DNA from: Flavobacterium gelidilacus DSM 15343
Lineage (GTDB): Bacteria; Bacteroidota; Bacteroidia; Flavobacteriales; Flavobacteriaceae
Direction of reading: 5' to 3'
Assembly (NCBI RefSeq): GCF_000422685.1
Contig: NZ_AUGN01000001.1
Span: 434,001-498,000 of the forward strand
Length of the DNA: 64,000 nucleotides
Positions 17,509 through 26,301 of the stretch are shown here, piece by piece. The position numbers were made by a program, and so were the translations under genes. Under the pieces are notes generated by a model. That model was not told the DNA's origin and searched no databases. It saw nothing but the letters and a program-made list of their open reading frames with translations. The number at the start of each line of letters is the position of its first letter. The stretch's first letter is position 1.

Positions 17509-18528
17509 TTACTCAATCCCATAATTAGAAGGCAACAAATCCCCTACTTTCTTTTCAGATAAATCTCCTGAAAAATAAATTTTATCGTAGTTAGAAAATA
17601 ATCCATATTTATCAATTACAAAATTATCGGTGTGAAATATGATTTTTGATTGTTCTCTTCTGTTGTATAATAAACTAAATTCAGCTACAAAATCTTTTGC
17701 ATGTAAACCTCTTTCTTGTTTTTTAATGAATATTTGCTTTAGTCCTAGTGTATCTTTAATGTATAAATGTTCCTCTGGAATTGTCTGAAAACTTCCTTTA
17801 AACAATGTGAATTTATTTTTACTCCATTCTTTATTAGCCATATTTCTAAACAATTCTAGAAAAGAGCCATTGAAAACTTTTTCTCTATTTTTTAATTTTC
17901 TATTACTATTATCTATTTCTTCAAAACGAGAAGTTCCTACATAAATACTTGAGTAAACATCATTTCTTTCAATACTAAACTGATTAAATTTTGCATCAAA
18001 TGTGGTTAAGTCAAAATAAACTTTATAGCCTAAATACGGATTATCTATAATTAAAGGTTTGTCAGCATAAGCTGTAAGCACAAATCTATCGTTATCATAC
18101 GAAAAGTAAATTTCATCCTCATTCTCTATTTTACATTGATTTCCAGCTCTTGTTGTGCCTAAAAACTGATTTTTAAACAGAGCCATCATTTGTTTCCTTG
18201 AAAATTTATTGTCCATAAGAACAATTTCTCTTAAATCTTCAGTGGATTCTTTTAATATGATTTTATAAGGTTTATCAAAATTTAATTTATTGAGATATAC
18301 TTTGTCAAAACCTACAAAGCTTACAACCAACGTAGCGCTAATTTCTGAAGGAAGTGTGATTTTAAATTCTCCATCAAAATTGGTCGATGTTCCAAACGAA
18401 GAACCGTCAAAATAAACTGTTGCTCCTGCTAATGGCTCATCATTTTTATCTACAACAATACCTGTAATACTTTGCGAAAACAAGGCCGAAAAACTCAATA
18501 TTAAAATTAATGTAACTACTTTTTTCAT
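17509..18528 (-). CDS. Exported protein with carboxypeptidase-D-regulatory-like domain
   Basis: The product has 339 residues, with a signal peptide (1-18, ending SALFSQ). A beta-sandwich of the CarboxypepD_reg-like type covers about 20-95 (ITGIVVDKNDEPLAGATVYF, then GTSTNFDGEFKI). The rest, about 240 residues, is a Bacteroidetes-specific region of unknown function that follows this module in many exported proteins. It probably resides in the periplasm or at the outer membrane. There is no TonB-dependent receptor barrel after the module, so it is not a SusC-type protein. The tsaC gene lies 7 bp upstream on the same strand and the two may form an operon. Confidence 0.8.
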   Translation of the reverse strand: MKKVVTLILILSFSALFSQSITGIVVDKNDEPLAGATVYFDGSSFGTSTNFDGEFKITLPSEISATLVVSFVGFDKVYLNKLNFDKPYKIILKESTEDLREIVLMDNKFSRKQMMALFKNQFLGTTRAGNQCKIENEDEIYFSYDNDRFVLTAYADKPLIIDNPYLGYKVYFDLTTFDAKFNQFSIERNDVYSSIYVGTSRFEEIDNSNRKLKNREKVFNGSFLELFRNMANKEWSKNKFTLFKGSFQTIPEEHLYIKDTLGLKQIFIKKQERGLHAKDFVAEFSLLYNRREQSKIIFHTDNFVIDKYGLFSNYDKIYFSGDLSEKKVGDLLPSNYGIE

Positions 18529-18535
18529 ATAAAAT

Positions 18536-19156
18536 TTATAATATATCTAAACTTCCTTTTCCTTCTCTAATAACTTCTGGTTCATGTCCAGATAGGTCAA
18601 TTATTGTTGAAGCAACATTATCTCCATAACCACCATCAATTACTAAATCGACTTTATTTTGCCATTTTTCAAAAATTAATTCTGGATCAGTTGAATACTC
18701 TATTACCTCATCATCATCGTGAATAGATGTTGAAACTATAGGATTCCCTAACAATTTAACTATTTCCAAAGCTATATTATTAGCAGGAACACGTATTCCG
18801 ACTGTTTTCTTTTTTCTAAATTCTTTAGGTAGATCATTATTACCTGGCAAGATGAATGTATAAGGTCCAGGTAAAGCTCTTTTAAGGATTTTGAATGTAG
18901 CTGTGTCAATTTGCTTAACATAATCAGAAATATGGCTTAAATCGTTACAAATGAACGAAAAATTAGCTTTTTCTAACTTGATGTCTTTGATTTTAGCTAT
19001 TCGCTCTAAGGCTCTAGAATTTGTTATATCACAGCCTAAACCATAGACAGTATCTGTTGGATAAATAATTAATCCACCATTTCTTAAAACCTCAACCACT
19101 TTTTTTATAGAAGCTTCGCTAGGTTTGTCTTCGTATATTCTTATGAATTCTGCCAT
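18536..19156 (-). CDS. tsaC: L-threonylcarbamoyladenylate synthase (Sua5/YrdC family)
   Basis: This enzyme makes threonylcarbamoyl-AMP from threonine, bicarbonate and ATP, the first step of t6A formation in ANN-decoding tRNAs. The 206 residues cover only the YrdC domain: the start GGLIIYPTDTVYGLGCD, the central KRALPGPYTFIL, and TVGIRVPAN with STSIHDDDE. The C-terminal Sua5 domain is absent, so this is the short TsaC-type form. It is upstream of and close to the carboxypeptidase-regulatory-like gene (7 bp gap) and divergent from the lipoprotein hydrolase gene. Confidence 0.92.
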   Translation of the reverse strand: MAEFIRIYEDKPSEASIKKVVEVLRNGGLIIYPTDTVYGLGCDITNSRALERIAKIKDIKLEKANFSFICNDLSHISDYVKQIDTATFKILKRALPGPYTFILPGNNDLPKEFRKKKTVGIRVPANNIALEIVKLLGNPIVSTSIHDDDEVIEYSTDPELIFEKWQNKVDLVIDGGYGDNVASTIIDLSGHEPEVIREGKGSLDIL

Positions 19157-19245
19157 TGCAACTTGTTTTTGATCTATTTTTGATACTTTTTAAACTAAAT
19201 AAACGTTTTAATTAAGTAACTTTAGTTCAAAGATATAGATTCGCT

Positions 19246-20100
19246 ATGAAAACAAACAATTTATTTTTCGGTTTACTGTTATTTTTACTTATTCCTATTT
19301 ACTCCTGTTCTGATGATAATACATCAACTACAGAAGATTTATCAGTAGCAAAAACTATGATGAATGTAAGTTATGGTTCAAATTCGCAACAAGTGTTTGA
19401 TTTATATCTTCCTGCAAATAGAAGTTCAACTTCAACAAAAACTTTGATTTTAGTTCATGGTGGTGCTTGGATTGAAGGTGATAAAGTTGATATGAATTAT
19501 GCTGTTGATATAATCAAACAATTTTTACCTGATTATGCTATTGCAAACGTAAACTATAGATTAGCAACAACTGAAAATTATGCTTTTCCCATGCAAATTG
19601 ATGATATTGATGCCATTGTGCAGAAATTAAAAGTTGAAAATTATGGTATTTCTGATGATTTTGGATTTATAGGGACAAGTGCTGGTGGTCATTTATCGCT
19701 ATTATATAGTTATGGATATAATTCAGATAATAATATTAAAATGGTATGCAGTATTGTTGGACCAACAAATTTTACAGATTCAAATTACATCAATAATCAA
19801 GCTTGGTTGGATTTATATTTTAGCTTAACAGGTGTTCATTATGCAGATAACCAAGCCTATTATGAACAATTAAGTCCTCTTTTTAGAGCTACAACCTCAT
19901 CGGTACCAACTATTATGTTTTATGGAAATGCTGATCCCTTAATTCCAACTTCACAAGGAGTAGATTTACATGCAAAGTTAGACCAATTAGGAGTTTATAA
20001 TGAATTTAACTTGTACAATGGTGGTCATGGAAATTGGTCTCAAACAGATTTACTAGATGCTAATTTAAAAATGATAGCTTTTATTCAGAATAAATTTTAA
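19246..20100 (+). CDS. Lipoprotein alpha/beta hydrolase (esterase-like)
   Basis: The 284 residues start with a lipoprotein signal ending IPIYSC (Cys21). The hydrolase fold shows the oxyanion motif VHGGAW, typical of HSL/BD-FAE-like esterases, the nucleophile elbow GTSAGG (Ser about 145), and a late Asp/His pair (YGNADPLIP, GGHGNW). It should be an esterase or peptidase at the outer membrane or in the periplasm; the substrate is unknown. A TAACTTTA sequence about 20 nt upstream is close to the -7 consensus. The stop codon is directly adjacent to that of the convergent uvrD-type gene with no spacer. Confidence 0.85.
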   Translation: MKTNNLFFGLLLFLLIPIYSCSDDNTSTTEDLSVAKTMMNVSYGSNSQQVFDLYLPANRSSTSTKTLILVHGGAWIEGDKVDMNYAVDIIKQFLPDYAIANVNYRLATTENYAFPMQIDDIDAIVQKLKVENYGISDDFGFIGTSAGGHLSLLYSYGYNSDNNIKMVCSIVGPTNFTDSNYINNQAWLDLYFSLTGVHYADNQAYYEQLSPLFRATTSSVPTIMFYGNADPLIPTSQGVDLHAKLDQLGVYNEFNLYNGGHGNWSQTDLLDANLKMIAFIQNKF

Positions 20101-22434
20101 TTAGCCTAAAACCTGCAATTTAGCAAAACGAAGCAATAATTTCTTAATTCCACCAACTTCAAATCTAATTTCTGCTTTTTTGTCTCCACCTACTCCTTCA
20201 ATGTTTAGAATTTCACCTCTTCCAAAACGTTCGTGCATAACCACATTTCCAACATTTAAATTCGTGTCAAATAAATTCGTGTTAGAAGGTGAATTACTTG
20301 AAACAGGTTTCAGCTTTCTTATATTTACACTTGGTTTTTCATCATCACTCAAATGTTTTGGTGGTGTTCCTGCTGTTGGTTTAGCTAAACGTAATTTAGA
20401 TTTATCAATGTCTCCAAAAATATCAACATCCATCATAGGTTTATATCTATAATTTGAGGTGTCTGTTGGGTTTAAATATTCTACATATTCGCTATTAATT
20501 TCTTCAATAAAACGAGAAGGCTCGCTATCAACAAGTTTTCCCCAACGATATCTTGATTGTGCATAAGTCAAATAAGCTTGATGTTCGGCACGAGTTAAGG
20601 CTACATAAAATAAACGTCTTTCTTCTTCTAAATCGCTACGCGTACTTAAACTCATAGCACTTGGAAATAAATCTTCTTCTAATCCAACCACAAACACATA
20701 CGGAAACTCTAACCCTTTTGCTAAGTGAATAGTCATTAGCGCTACTCTATCGTCATCACCTGTATCTTTATCTAAATCAGTAGCCAAAGCAACATCTTCC
20801 ATGAATTCTGCTAAAGCTCCTCTTGCGCCATCAATTTCTTTTTGACCTTCGATAAAGTCTTTCATACCATTAAGAAGTTCCTCTATATTTTCTATACGAG
20901 CAATTCCCTCTGGAGTAGCATCTTTCTTTAATTCTTGAACTAATCCTGTCTTTTTAGTCACATGATCGGCTAAATAAAAAGCATCTTGATTTTCATTAAT
21001 TACCTGAAAACTCTTAATCATGGTTACAAAATCTTGCAACTTATTTTTGGTTCCTGAATTTAATTTTAAATCGATTTTATCAATATGTTCTAATATTTCA
21101 AAAATAGAACGTTTATAATGATTGGCAGCAACAGTTAATTTTTCTATAGTTGTATTACCAATTCCTCTAGCTGGATAATTTATTACACGAATTAAAGCTT
21201 CTTCATCTTTTGGATTAATGACCAATCGTAAATAGCATAAAACATCTTTAATTTCTTTTCTTTGGTAAAAAGATAAACCTCCATAAATTCTATAAGGAAT
21301 ATCACGTTTACGTAAAGCATCTTCCATAGCACGTGATTGTGCATTGGTTCTATATAAAATAGCAAATTGACCGTTGTTTAATTGCTTATTCATTTTTTGA
21401 TCAAAAATGGTTGCAGCTACAAAACGACCTTCTTCACCATCAGTCATACTTCTGTGAATCTTTATCTTTTCTCCATCATCATTGGCAGTCCAAACAATCT
21501 TATCTAACTTTGTCTTGTTTTTGTCTATGATGTTATTTGCCGCTTCAACTATGTTTTTAGAAGAACGATAATTTTGCTCCAAACGATACATTTGAACATT
21601 TTCGTAATCCTTTTGGAAATTCAGAATATTATTGATGTTCGCTCCACGGAATGCGTAAATACTTTGTGCATCATCTCCAACGACACATATATTTTGAAAC
21701 CTATCAGACAAAGCCCTTACAATCAAATACTGTGAGTGATTTGTATCTTGATACTCATCTACTAAAATATATCTAAATCTGTCTTGATATTTAGCTAAAA
21801 CTTCAGGAAAACGATTTAACAACTCATTAGTCTTCAATAACAAATCATCAAAATCCATAGCACCACTTTTGAAACATCTATCCACATAATTTTGATAAAT
21901 ATCACCTAAACGTGGCTTTTTTGCCATTGCATCAGCTTCTTGTAAATCTTGATTATTGAAATATGCTTTTACTGTAATTAATGAATTTTTATAAGATGAA
22001 ATTCGGCTTAAAACTTGTTTCGGCTTATATACATCTCTATCCAATTGCATTTCTTTGATAATGGCTGAAATTAATCGAACACTATCTTGCGTATCATAAA
22101 TGGTAAAGTTTGACGGATAACCAAGTTTGTCTGCTTCAGAACGAAGAATTCGAGCAAAAACAGAGTGAAAAGTTCCCATCCAAAGGTTTTTGGCTTCACT
22201 ATTCCCTACAATGTCAGCAATACGTTTTTTCATTTCACGTGCTGCCTTGTTAGTAAATGTTAAAGACAAAATATTAAAAGCATCAACACCTTGACTCATT
22301 AAATTGGCTATACGAACAGTCAAAACACGAGTTTTACCAGAACCTGCACCAGCAATAACAATCATTGGTCCGTCTTTCTGAATAACTGGAGCTCTTTGTG
22401 CTTCGTTTAATTTATTTATGTGATCTTGAATCAT
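20101..22434 (-). CDS. UvrD/PcrA-type ATP-dependent DNA helicase
   Basis: This superfamily 1A 3'-5' helicase of 777 residues acts in nucleotide excision repair and removal of protein blocks. Motifs in order are the Q motif and Walker A (AGAGSGKTR), TFTNKAAREM, DEYQDTN, GDDAQSIYAFRGA, QNYRS, and TIHLAKGLEFPYVFVVGLEE, then VALTRAE. A C-terminal Tudor-like domain with GNVVMHERFGRGEILN matches the PcrA/UvrD tail that contacts RNA polymerase. It is transcribed alone from a good promoter (22453-22483). Family members are named uvrD or pcrA in different genomes. Confidence 0.94.
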   Translation of the reverse strand: MIQDHINKLNEAQRAPVIQKDGPMIVIAGAGSGKTRVLTVRIANLMSQGVDAFNILSLTFTNKAAREMKKRIADIVGNSEAKNLWMGTFHSVFARILRSEADKLGYPSNFTIYDTQDSVRLISAIIKEMQLDRDVYKPKQVLSRISSYKNSLITVKAYFNNQDLQEADAMAKKPRLGDIYQNYVDRCFKSGAMDFDDLLLKTNELLNRFPEVLAKYQDRFRYILVDEYQDTNHSQYLIVRALSDRFQNICVVGDDAQSIYAFRGANINNILNFQKDYENVQMYRLEQNYRSSKNIVEAANNIIDKNKTKLDKIVWTANDDGEKIKIHRSMTDGEEGRFVAATIFDQKMNKQLNNGQFAILYRTNAQSRAMEDALRKRDIPYRIYGGLSFYQRKEIKDVLCYLRLVINPKDEEALIRVINYPARGIGNTTIEKLTVAANHYKRSIFEILEHIDKIDLKLNSGTKNKLQDFVTMIKSFQVINENQDAFYLADHVTKKTGLVQELKKDATPEGIARIENIEELLNGMKDFIEGQKEIDGARGALAEFMEDVALATDLDKDTGDDDRVALMTIHLAKGLEFPYVFVVGLEEDLFPSAMSLSTRSDLEEERRLFYVALTRAEHQAYLTYAQSRYRWGKLVDSEPSRFIEEINSEYVEYLNPTDTSNYRYKPMMDVDIFGDIDKSKLRLAKPTAGTPPKHLSDDEKPSVNIRKLKPVSSNSPSNTNLFDTNLNVGNVVMHERFGRGEILNIEGVGGDKKAEIRFEVGGIKKLLLRFAKLQVLG

Positions 22435-22452
22435 AGGAATTTAAGTAATGTA

Positions 22453-22483
22453 CAAATTTAGGTGTTTACAACTTCAAGTGCAA
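22453..22483 (-). promoter_or_regulatory. Promoter of the UvrD-type helicase gene
   Basis: On the minus strand TTG (22481-22483), 20 nt, then TAAATTTG (22453-22460). Predicted transcription starts near 22449, a leader of about 14 nt before the ATG at 22434. Confidence 0.65.
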
Positions 22484-22633
22484 TAGCAATTTCAAAAATC
22501 AATTTAAATATATTTTGGAACAAAGATTTAAGAAATTTGAGAAATCTGAATAATTTATTTTTGGATTTTGGAATTTAAAATATTGGAATTTTATCATATA
22601 TATGTTTTCTTTGTCATTCATAAAATTACTAAA

Positions 22634-23155
22634 ATGAATATTGACAAAATACTTGAGATTGTTTCTTACACTTTACCTTCATTAATAACTGGTGGAGTTG
22701 CTTATTTCTTCTTTACTTCCTATTTTAAAGATCAGCAAAATACAAGACGTTGGTTATTATTAAAAGAAAACCAAAAAGAATCTTTGCCTTTAAGATTACA
22801 AGCTTATGAACGAATGGTTTTGTTTTTAGAGCGTATTCATCCTGCACAATTGTTATTGAGAGTTGTTCCACCAACTGAAGACAAAAACGATTATGCTACT
22901 TTATTGATTCATGCTATTCAGACTGAATTTGAACATAATTTAACACAGCAAATTTATATTACCAATGAATGTTGGGATGTGATTAACAAATCAAAAACTA
23001 CAACCGTTCAAATGATTCGTAAAGCTTCATTAAATATGGAAATTGCTAATGCAAGTCAATTAAGAGAGGCTGTTTTAAGAGAGTTAACCGAAATGGAAGC
23101 TCCAACAAGTGTTGCTATTAGCTTTATTAAGGAAGAATTGAAAAGTGTGTTGTAA
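22634..23155 (+). CDS. Conserved hypothetical protein with one membrane helix
   Basis: From the ATG at 22634 the product has 173 residues; the frame is open further up to 22568, but that stretch (EFKILEFYHIYVFF) is in AT-rich low-complexity sequence and looks non-coding. A membrane helix lies at about 9-28 (SYTLPSLITGGVAYFFF). The rest is a cytoplasmic helical domain with the pattern LPLRLQAYERMVLFLERI and a C-terminal ISFIKEEL. I recall no characterised relative. Its stop adjoins that of the convergent patatin gene. Confidence 0.7.
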   Translation: MNIDKILEIVSYTLPSLITGGVAYFFFTSYFKDQQNTRRWLLLKENQKESLPLRLQAYERMVLFLERIHPAQLLLRVVPPTEDKNDYATLLIHAIQTEFEHNLTQQIYITNECWDVINKSKTTTVQMIRKASLNMEIANASQLREAVLRELTEMEAPTSVAISFIKEELKSVL

Positions 23156-24064
23156 TTATTCTTCAATTGGAATTTCTTGGGTATCAACATCTTTAGATTT
23201 TGCATAATCATAACCAATTTGCCACCATTCCTTCATTTTTTCTTTGTTAAAGATTAATGAGTTTGTGGTTAATACTGAAGGTGTGAAATAGAAATTGATT
23301 GTTGCTCCTTTAAATTTAGCTTCATATTTTCCAATTTTGATGTTTTGGAATTCAATTCTGTCCATCATAAAAGCAAACAGATTGGTTAAAGCTGTAAAAG
23401 GACTTCTAGCGGGTAATCTATTATACAAAGGTGTTTCTGTATGAAGAATTATAGCATCAACTTCTGTTGCTCCATTTTTTATGGCTTCCTCAATGGGAAT
23501 CATATTAGCAAAACCACCATCAGCATATTCACAACCATCTTTTTTAACTAAAGACATGAAAGGAATATAATTGCAAGAAATCCAAATCCAATCGCAAAAA
23601 TCTTCATAAGTACATTCGTTTATAGATTTATACTCAACTGTATTTAAAGATAAATTGGAAACGGTAACTACTATTTCTTTATTGCTGTTTTTTAGAAACA
23701 CAAATTCTTCTTCTGTGAATACTCTTTTAAGTAATTTTTTAAGGTTTTTACTTTCTCCAAAAGTTTTTGAACCTCTCCAAAAGTTTTTCAAAACATTAAA
23801 GTGACTGATTTCAATAACATCTTCTCCAAATTTCTTTTTAATGATAAAAGGACAATTACTAAAAATACTTTTTTGATTTACTGAAGTATAAACATCTTTG
23901 ATCTTTTCTACTTTTCTTAAAGCTAAATGCGAAACTAATAAACTTCCTGTTGAAGTTCCATAGTACATATCATATTCTTTATTTAAATCTTCAATTAAGT
24001 ATTGGGCTACACCACCTGCAAAAGCTCCTTTACTTCCACCTCCCGAAATCACTAATGCTTTCAT
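23156..24064 (-). CDS. Patatin-like phospholipase
   Basis: The product has 302 residues. Family motifs are complete: the oxyanion hole GGGSKGAF at 8-15, the nucleophile GTSTG at about 38-42 (Ser-Asp dyad), and the catalytic Asp in YADGGF at about 180. Such proteins hydrolyse acyl chains of phospholipids or other lipids in the cytosol. There is no signal peptide and no RssA-type partner nearby. A TATCTTTA sequence about 17 nt upstream (24081-24088) resembles a -7 box with one mismatch. The M1 aminopeptidase gene lies 38 bp upstream on the same strand. Confidence 0.88.
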   Translation of the reverse strand: MKALVISGGGSKGAFAGGVAQYLIEDLNKEYDMYYGTSTGSLLVSHLALRKVEKIKDVYTSVNQKSIFSNCPFIIKKKFGEDVIEISHFNVLKNFWRGSKTFGESKNLKKLLKRVFTEEEFVFLKNSNKEIVVTVSNLSLNTVEYKSINECTYEDFCDWIWISCNYIPFMSLVKKDGCEYADGGFANMIPIEEAIKNGATEVDAIILHTETPLYNRLPARSPFTALTNLFAFMMDRIEFQNIKIGKYEAKFKGATINFYFTPSVLTTNSLIFNKEKMKEWWQIGYDYAKSKDVDTQEIPIEE

Positions 24065-24102
24065 TCAACTATTTTTTTCTTAAAGATATAAAAAATGTAA
24101 TA

Positions 24103-26163
24103 TTATTCGTTTAAAAAATAATCTATTCTTGAACTAATACTTGATTTAGACAAGCTTTTTAAATTTTCTAATCGTAATTTAACCTCACTCGATTTAATAA
24201 GTTCTCTCAAGGTATCTTTCGCAAATTTAACTGCTTGCCATTTTTGATGCAAAGATAATTCTACAAGTGATTTTAAAACTGTATCTGTTACTTCATTTAG
24301 TTGTATTAGATTTTCAATAGCTTTTTGTCTTACTGAACTATTAAAGCCATCCGTGGTCATTTGCTCAAGTTCAGTAATTGCACTTGTTCGCATAACTGGA
24401 TCATTTTTATAAGTAATTGCTTTTAAAATTAAATGAGCAAATTTTAAATTATAATCTTGCCCAATCCAAGATCTTGAAATATCAATATATTTTTGTCTAT
24501 CCTCTTTAAATGTTGTCCAAAGCCTATATAAAGCGATTTCTCGATTTATATATGAATTATCAATAAACATGGTTTCAAATTCTGTTTTAAGTTCTTTTGG
24601 AACTTGTTGAAAAGATTCTGCTAAAGTTTGTTTTGTTTTAACATCTTTTAAAGCAAAAAGTTGAAAAACAAACTCTCTTTTGTCTAAATAGGGTACATCT
24701 TTTAATTGATAAATTACTTCTTGATAAATTGGATGAAAAAATTTCTGTTGAATAATAGCATTAAAATTGGCTTTCTTATTCATGAAATAAACATCTTCTA
24801 ATTGCCTAACAGCTAAGTAGTCTTTCATAAACTTACTATCTTTGATACATGACATTGCTTCATTCCACTCAAAAAAAGAACTTTCTAACCATTTCTTTTT
24901 AAAATTGTCAACATCGTAATCTGAAACATTTTTAATTTCAGCCAAGAAATCATCTGTTTCTACTGTTCCATATTGATATTTTTTTAAATAATTCTTAACC
25001 GCTTTATCAAATTTGCTTTCACCAATATTAGCTTGAATAACAAATAAAGCCCAAGCACCCTTTTTATATAAAGTTAATGTGCTGGCTTTATCACTTAATA
25101 TAGAATTATCATCTTGCAAGGAAGCATCTCGTAATTGTTCTGCCATTTTTAGTAACTCATTATTAAAATAATCATCACCAAAAACTTCTCTTTCAGCTAA
25201 AAGTGCATAATAAGTTGCAAATCCTTCTTGAAGCCAATGATGCTTACTTTCTTTGGCAGTAACTAAGTTACCAAACCATTGATGCGCTAATTCATGAGCA
25301 TTTACATTTACATAATTCTTATCATTAAATCCAACGGCATCAACTACATATTCGTCAGAGAAAATAGTAAATGTTGTGTTTTCCATTCCTGCATATAAGA
25401 ATTCTCTAACAGGTGCTTGTCTATAAACTTCCCATGGATAATCTACTCCTATTTTCTTTTCTAAAAAATCAAAAATATCTTTTGTGTACTTGTAGGTAGA
25501 TTCAAATTTATCAGCATCTGTTTTTCCAATATATAATTCAATAGGGACTTTTGAACTAGAATTGATAATTTGTTTTTCATACTTACTAATTACTAAAGCT
25601 ACAAGATAAGAACTCATAGGATTTTTCATTTCATAAGTCCACTTAGTTTTACTAGCTTTAAAATCTTTATTGATTAATTTACCATTCGTAAGTACATAAA
25701 ATGACTTGTCAAATGTAAATGACAAATTGAAAATTACTTTCTCATTTACGTTATCAAAACTTGGCAACCAATTGCTTGTGTTTTTACCTTGTCCTTGCGA
25801 CCAAATTTGCAAATCATCACCACTACCATTGAAATACAAAGCTTGTTTTGGAAAGGCTTTATACTCAAATACAACTGTGTTTTTTCCGGTTTTTACTCCT
25901 TCAAGGAAAGTTAATTGTTTGTCATCTGCAACAAATTCAACTTCTTTTTTATTTACAAAAACCTTTTCAAAGGTCATATTAACTGCATCTATTTTAATAG
26001 TAGTTATAGCTTCTTTTACTTCAAACTCACAAGTGACTTTTCCACTTACAGATTTATTAAATTGATCAATTTCTATATCAGCAGTTAGCGTTTTAAAATC
26101 AACATTCTGTGTTTCTTGAGCAAAACAAAACGAAGTAATAAAGAATAATAATAGGTATTTCAT
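24103..26163 (-). CDS. Exported M1-family zinc aminopeptidase
   Basis: The product has 686 residues. A signal peptide (MKYLLLFFITSFCFAQ) exports it. An N-terminal beta domain is followed by the exopeptidase motif AGMEN (the family GAMEN with two positions swapped) and the zinc site HELAHQWFGN with a downstream Glu (LQEGFATY), giving HExxH-x18-E. The C-terminal part (about 440-686) is helical and repeat-like, as in ERAP or leukotriene-hydrolase relatives. It removes N-terminal residues of peptides, probably in the periplasm. It is divergent from recG. The swapped order AGMEN is worth noting but occurs in bacterial members that I recall. Confidence 0.9.
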   Translation of the reverse strand: MKYLLLFFITSFCFAQETQNVDFKTLTADIEIDQFNKSVSGKVTCEFEVKEAITTIKIDAVNMTFEKVFVNKKEVEFVADDKQLTFLEGVKTGKNTVVFEYKAFPKQALYFNGSGDDLQIWSQGQGKNTSNWLPSFDNVNEKVIFNLSFTFDKSFYVLTNGKLINKDFKASKTKWTYEMKNPMSSYLVALVISKYEKQIINSSSKVPIELYIGKTDADKFESTYKYTKDIFDFLEKKIGVDYPWEVYRQAPVREFLYAGMENTTFTIFSDEYVVDAVGFNDKNYVNVNAHELAHQWFGNLVTAKESKHHWLQEGFATYYALLAEREVFGDDYFNNELLKMAEQLRDASLQDDNSILSDKASTLTLYKKGAWALFVIQANIGESKFDKAVKNYLKKYQYGTVETDDFLAEIKNVSDYDVDNFKKKWLESSFFEWNEAMSCIKDSKFMKDYLAVRQLEDVYFMNKKANFNAIIQQKFFHPIYQEVIYQLKDVPYLDKREFVFQLFALKDVKTKQTLAESFQQVPKELKTEFETMFIDNSYINREIALYRLWTTFKEDRQKYIDISRSWIGQDYNLKFAHLILKAITYKNDPVMRTSAITELEQMTTDGFNSSVRQKAIENLIQLNEVTDTVLKSLVELSLHQKWQAVKFAKDTLRELIKSSEVKLRLENLKSLSKSSISSRIDYFLNE

Positions 26164-26301
26164 AGGTAAAATATATTAGTAGCTAAATTTCTATTAATTT
26201 GTCAAATATTTATTGTTCGACTATCAAATTTAGTAATTTAAACTTATCTTCGCTTTATAGTTTTTTATAAAAAAATCAAACTTATAAACAGGAATTAGAA
26301 T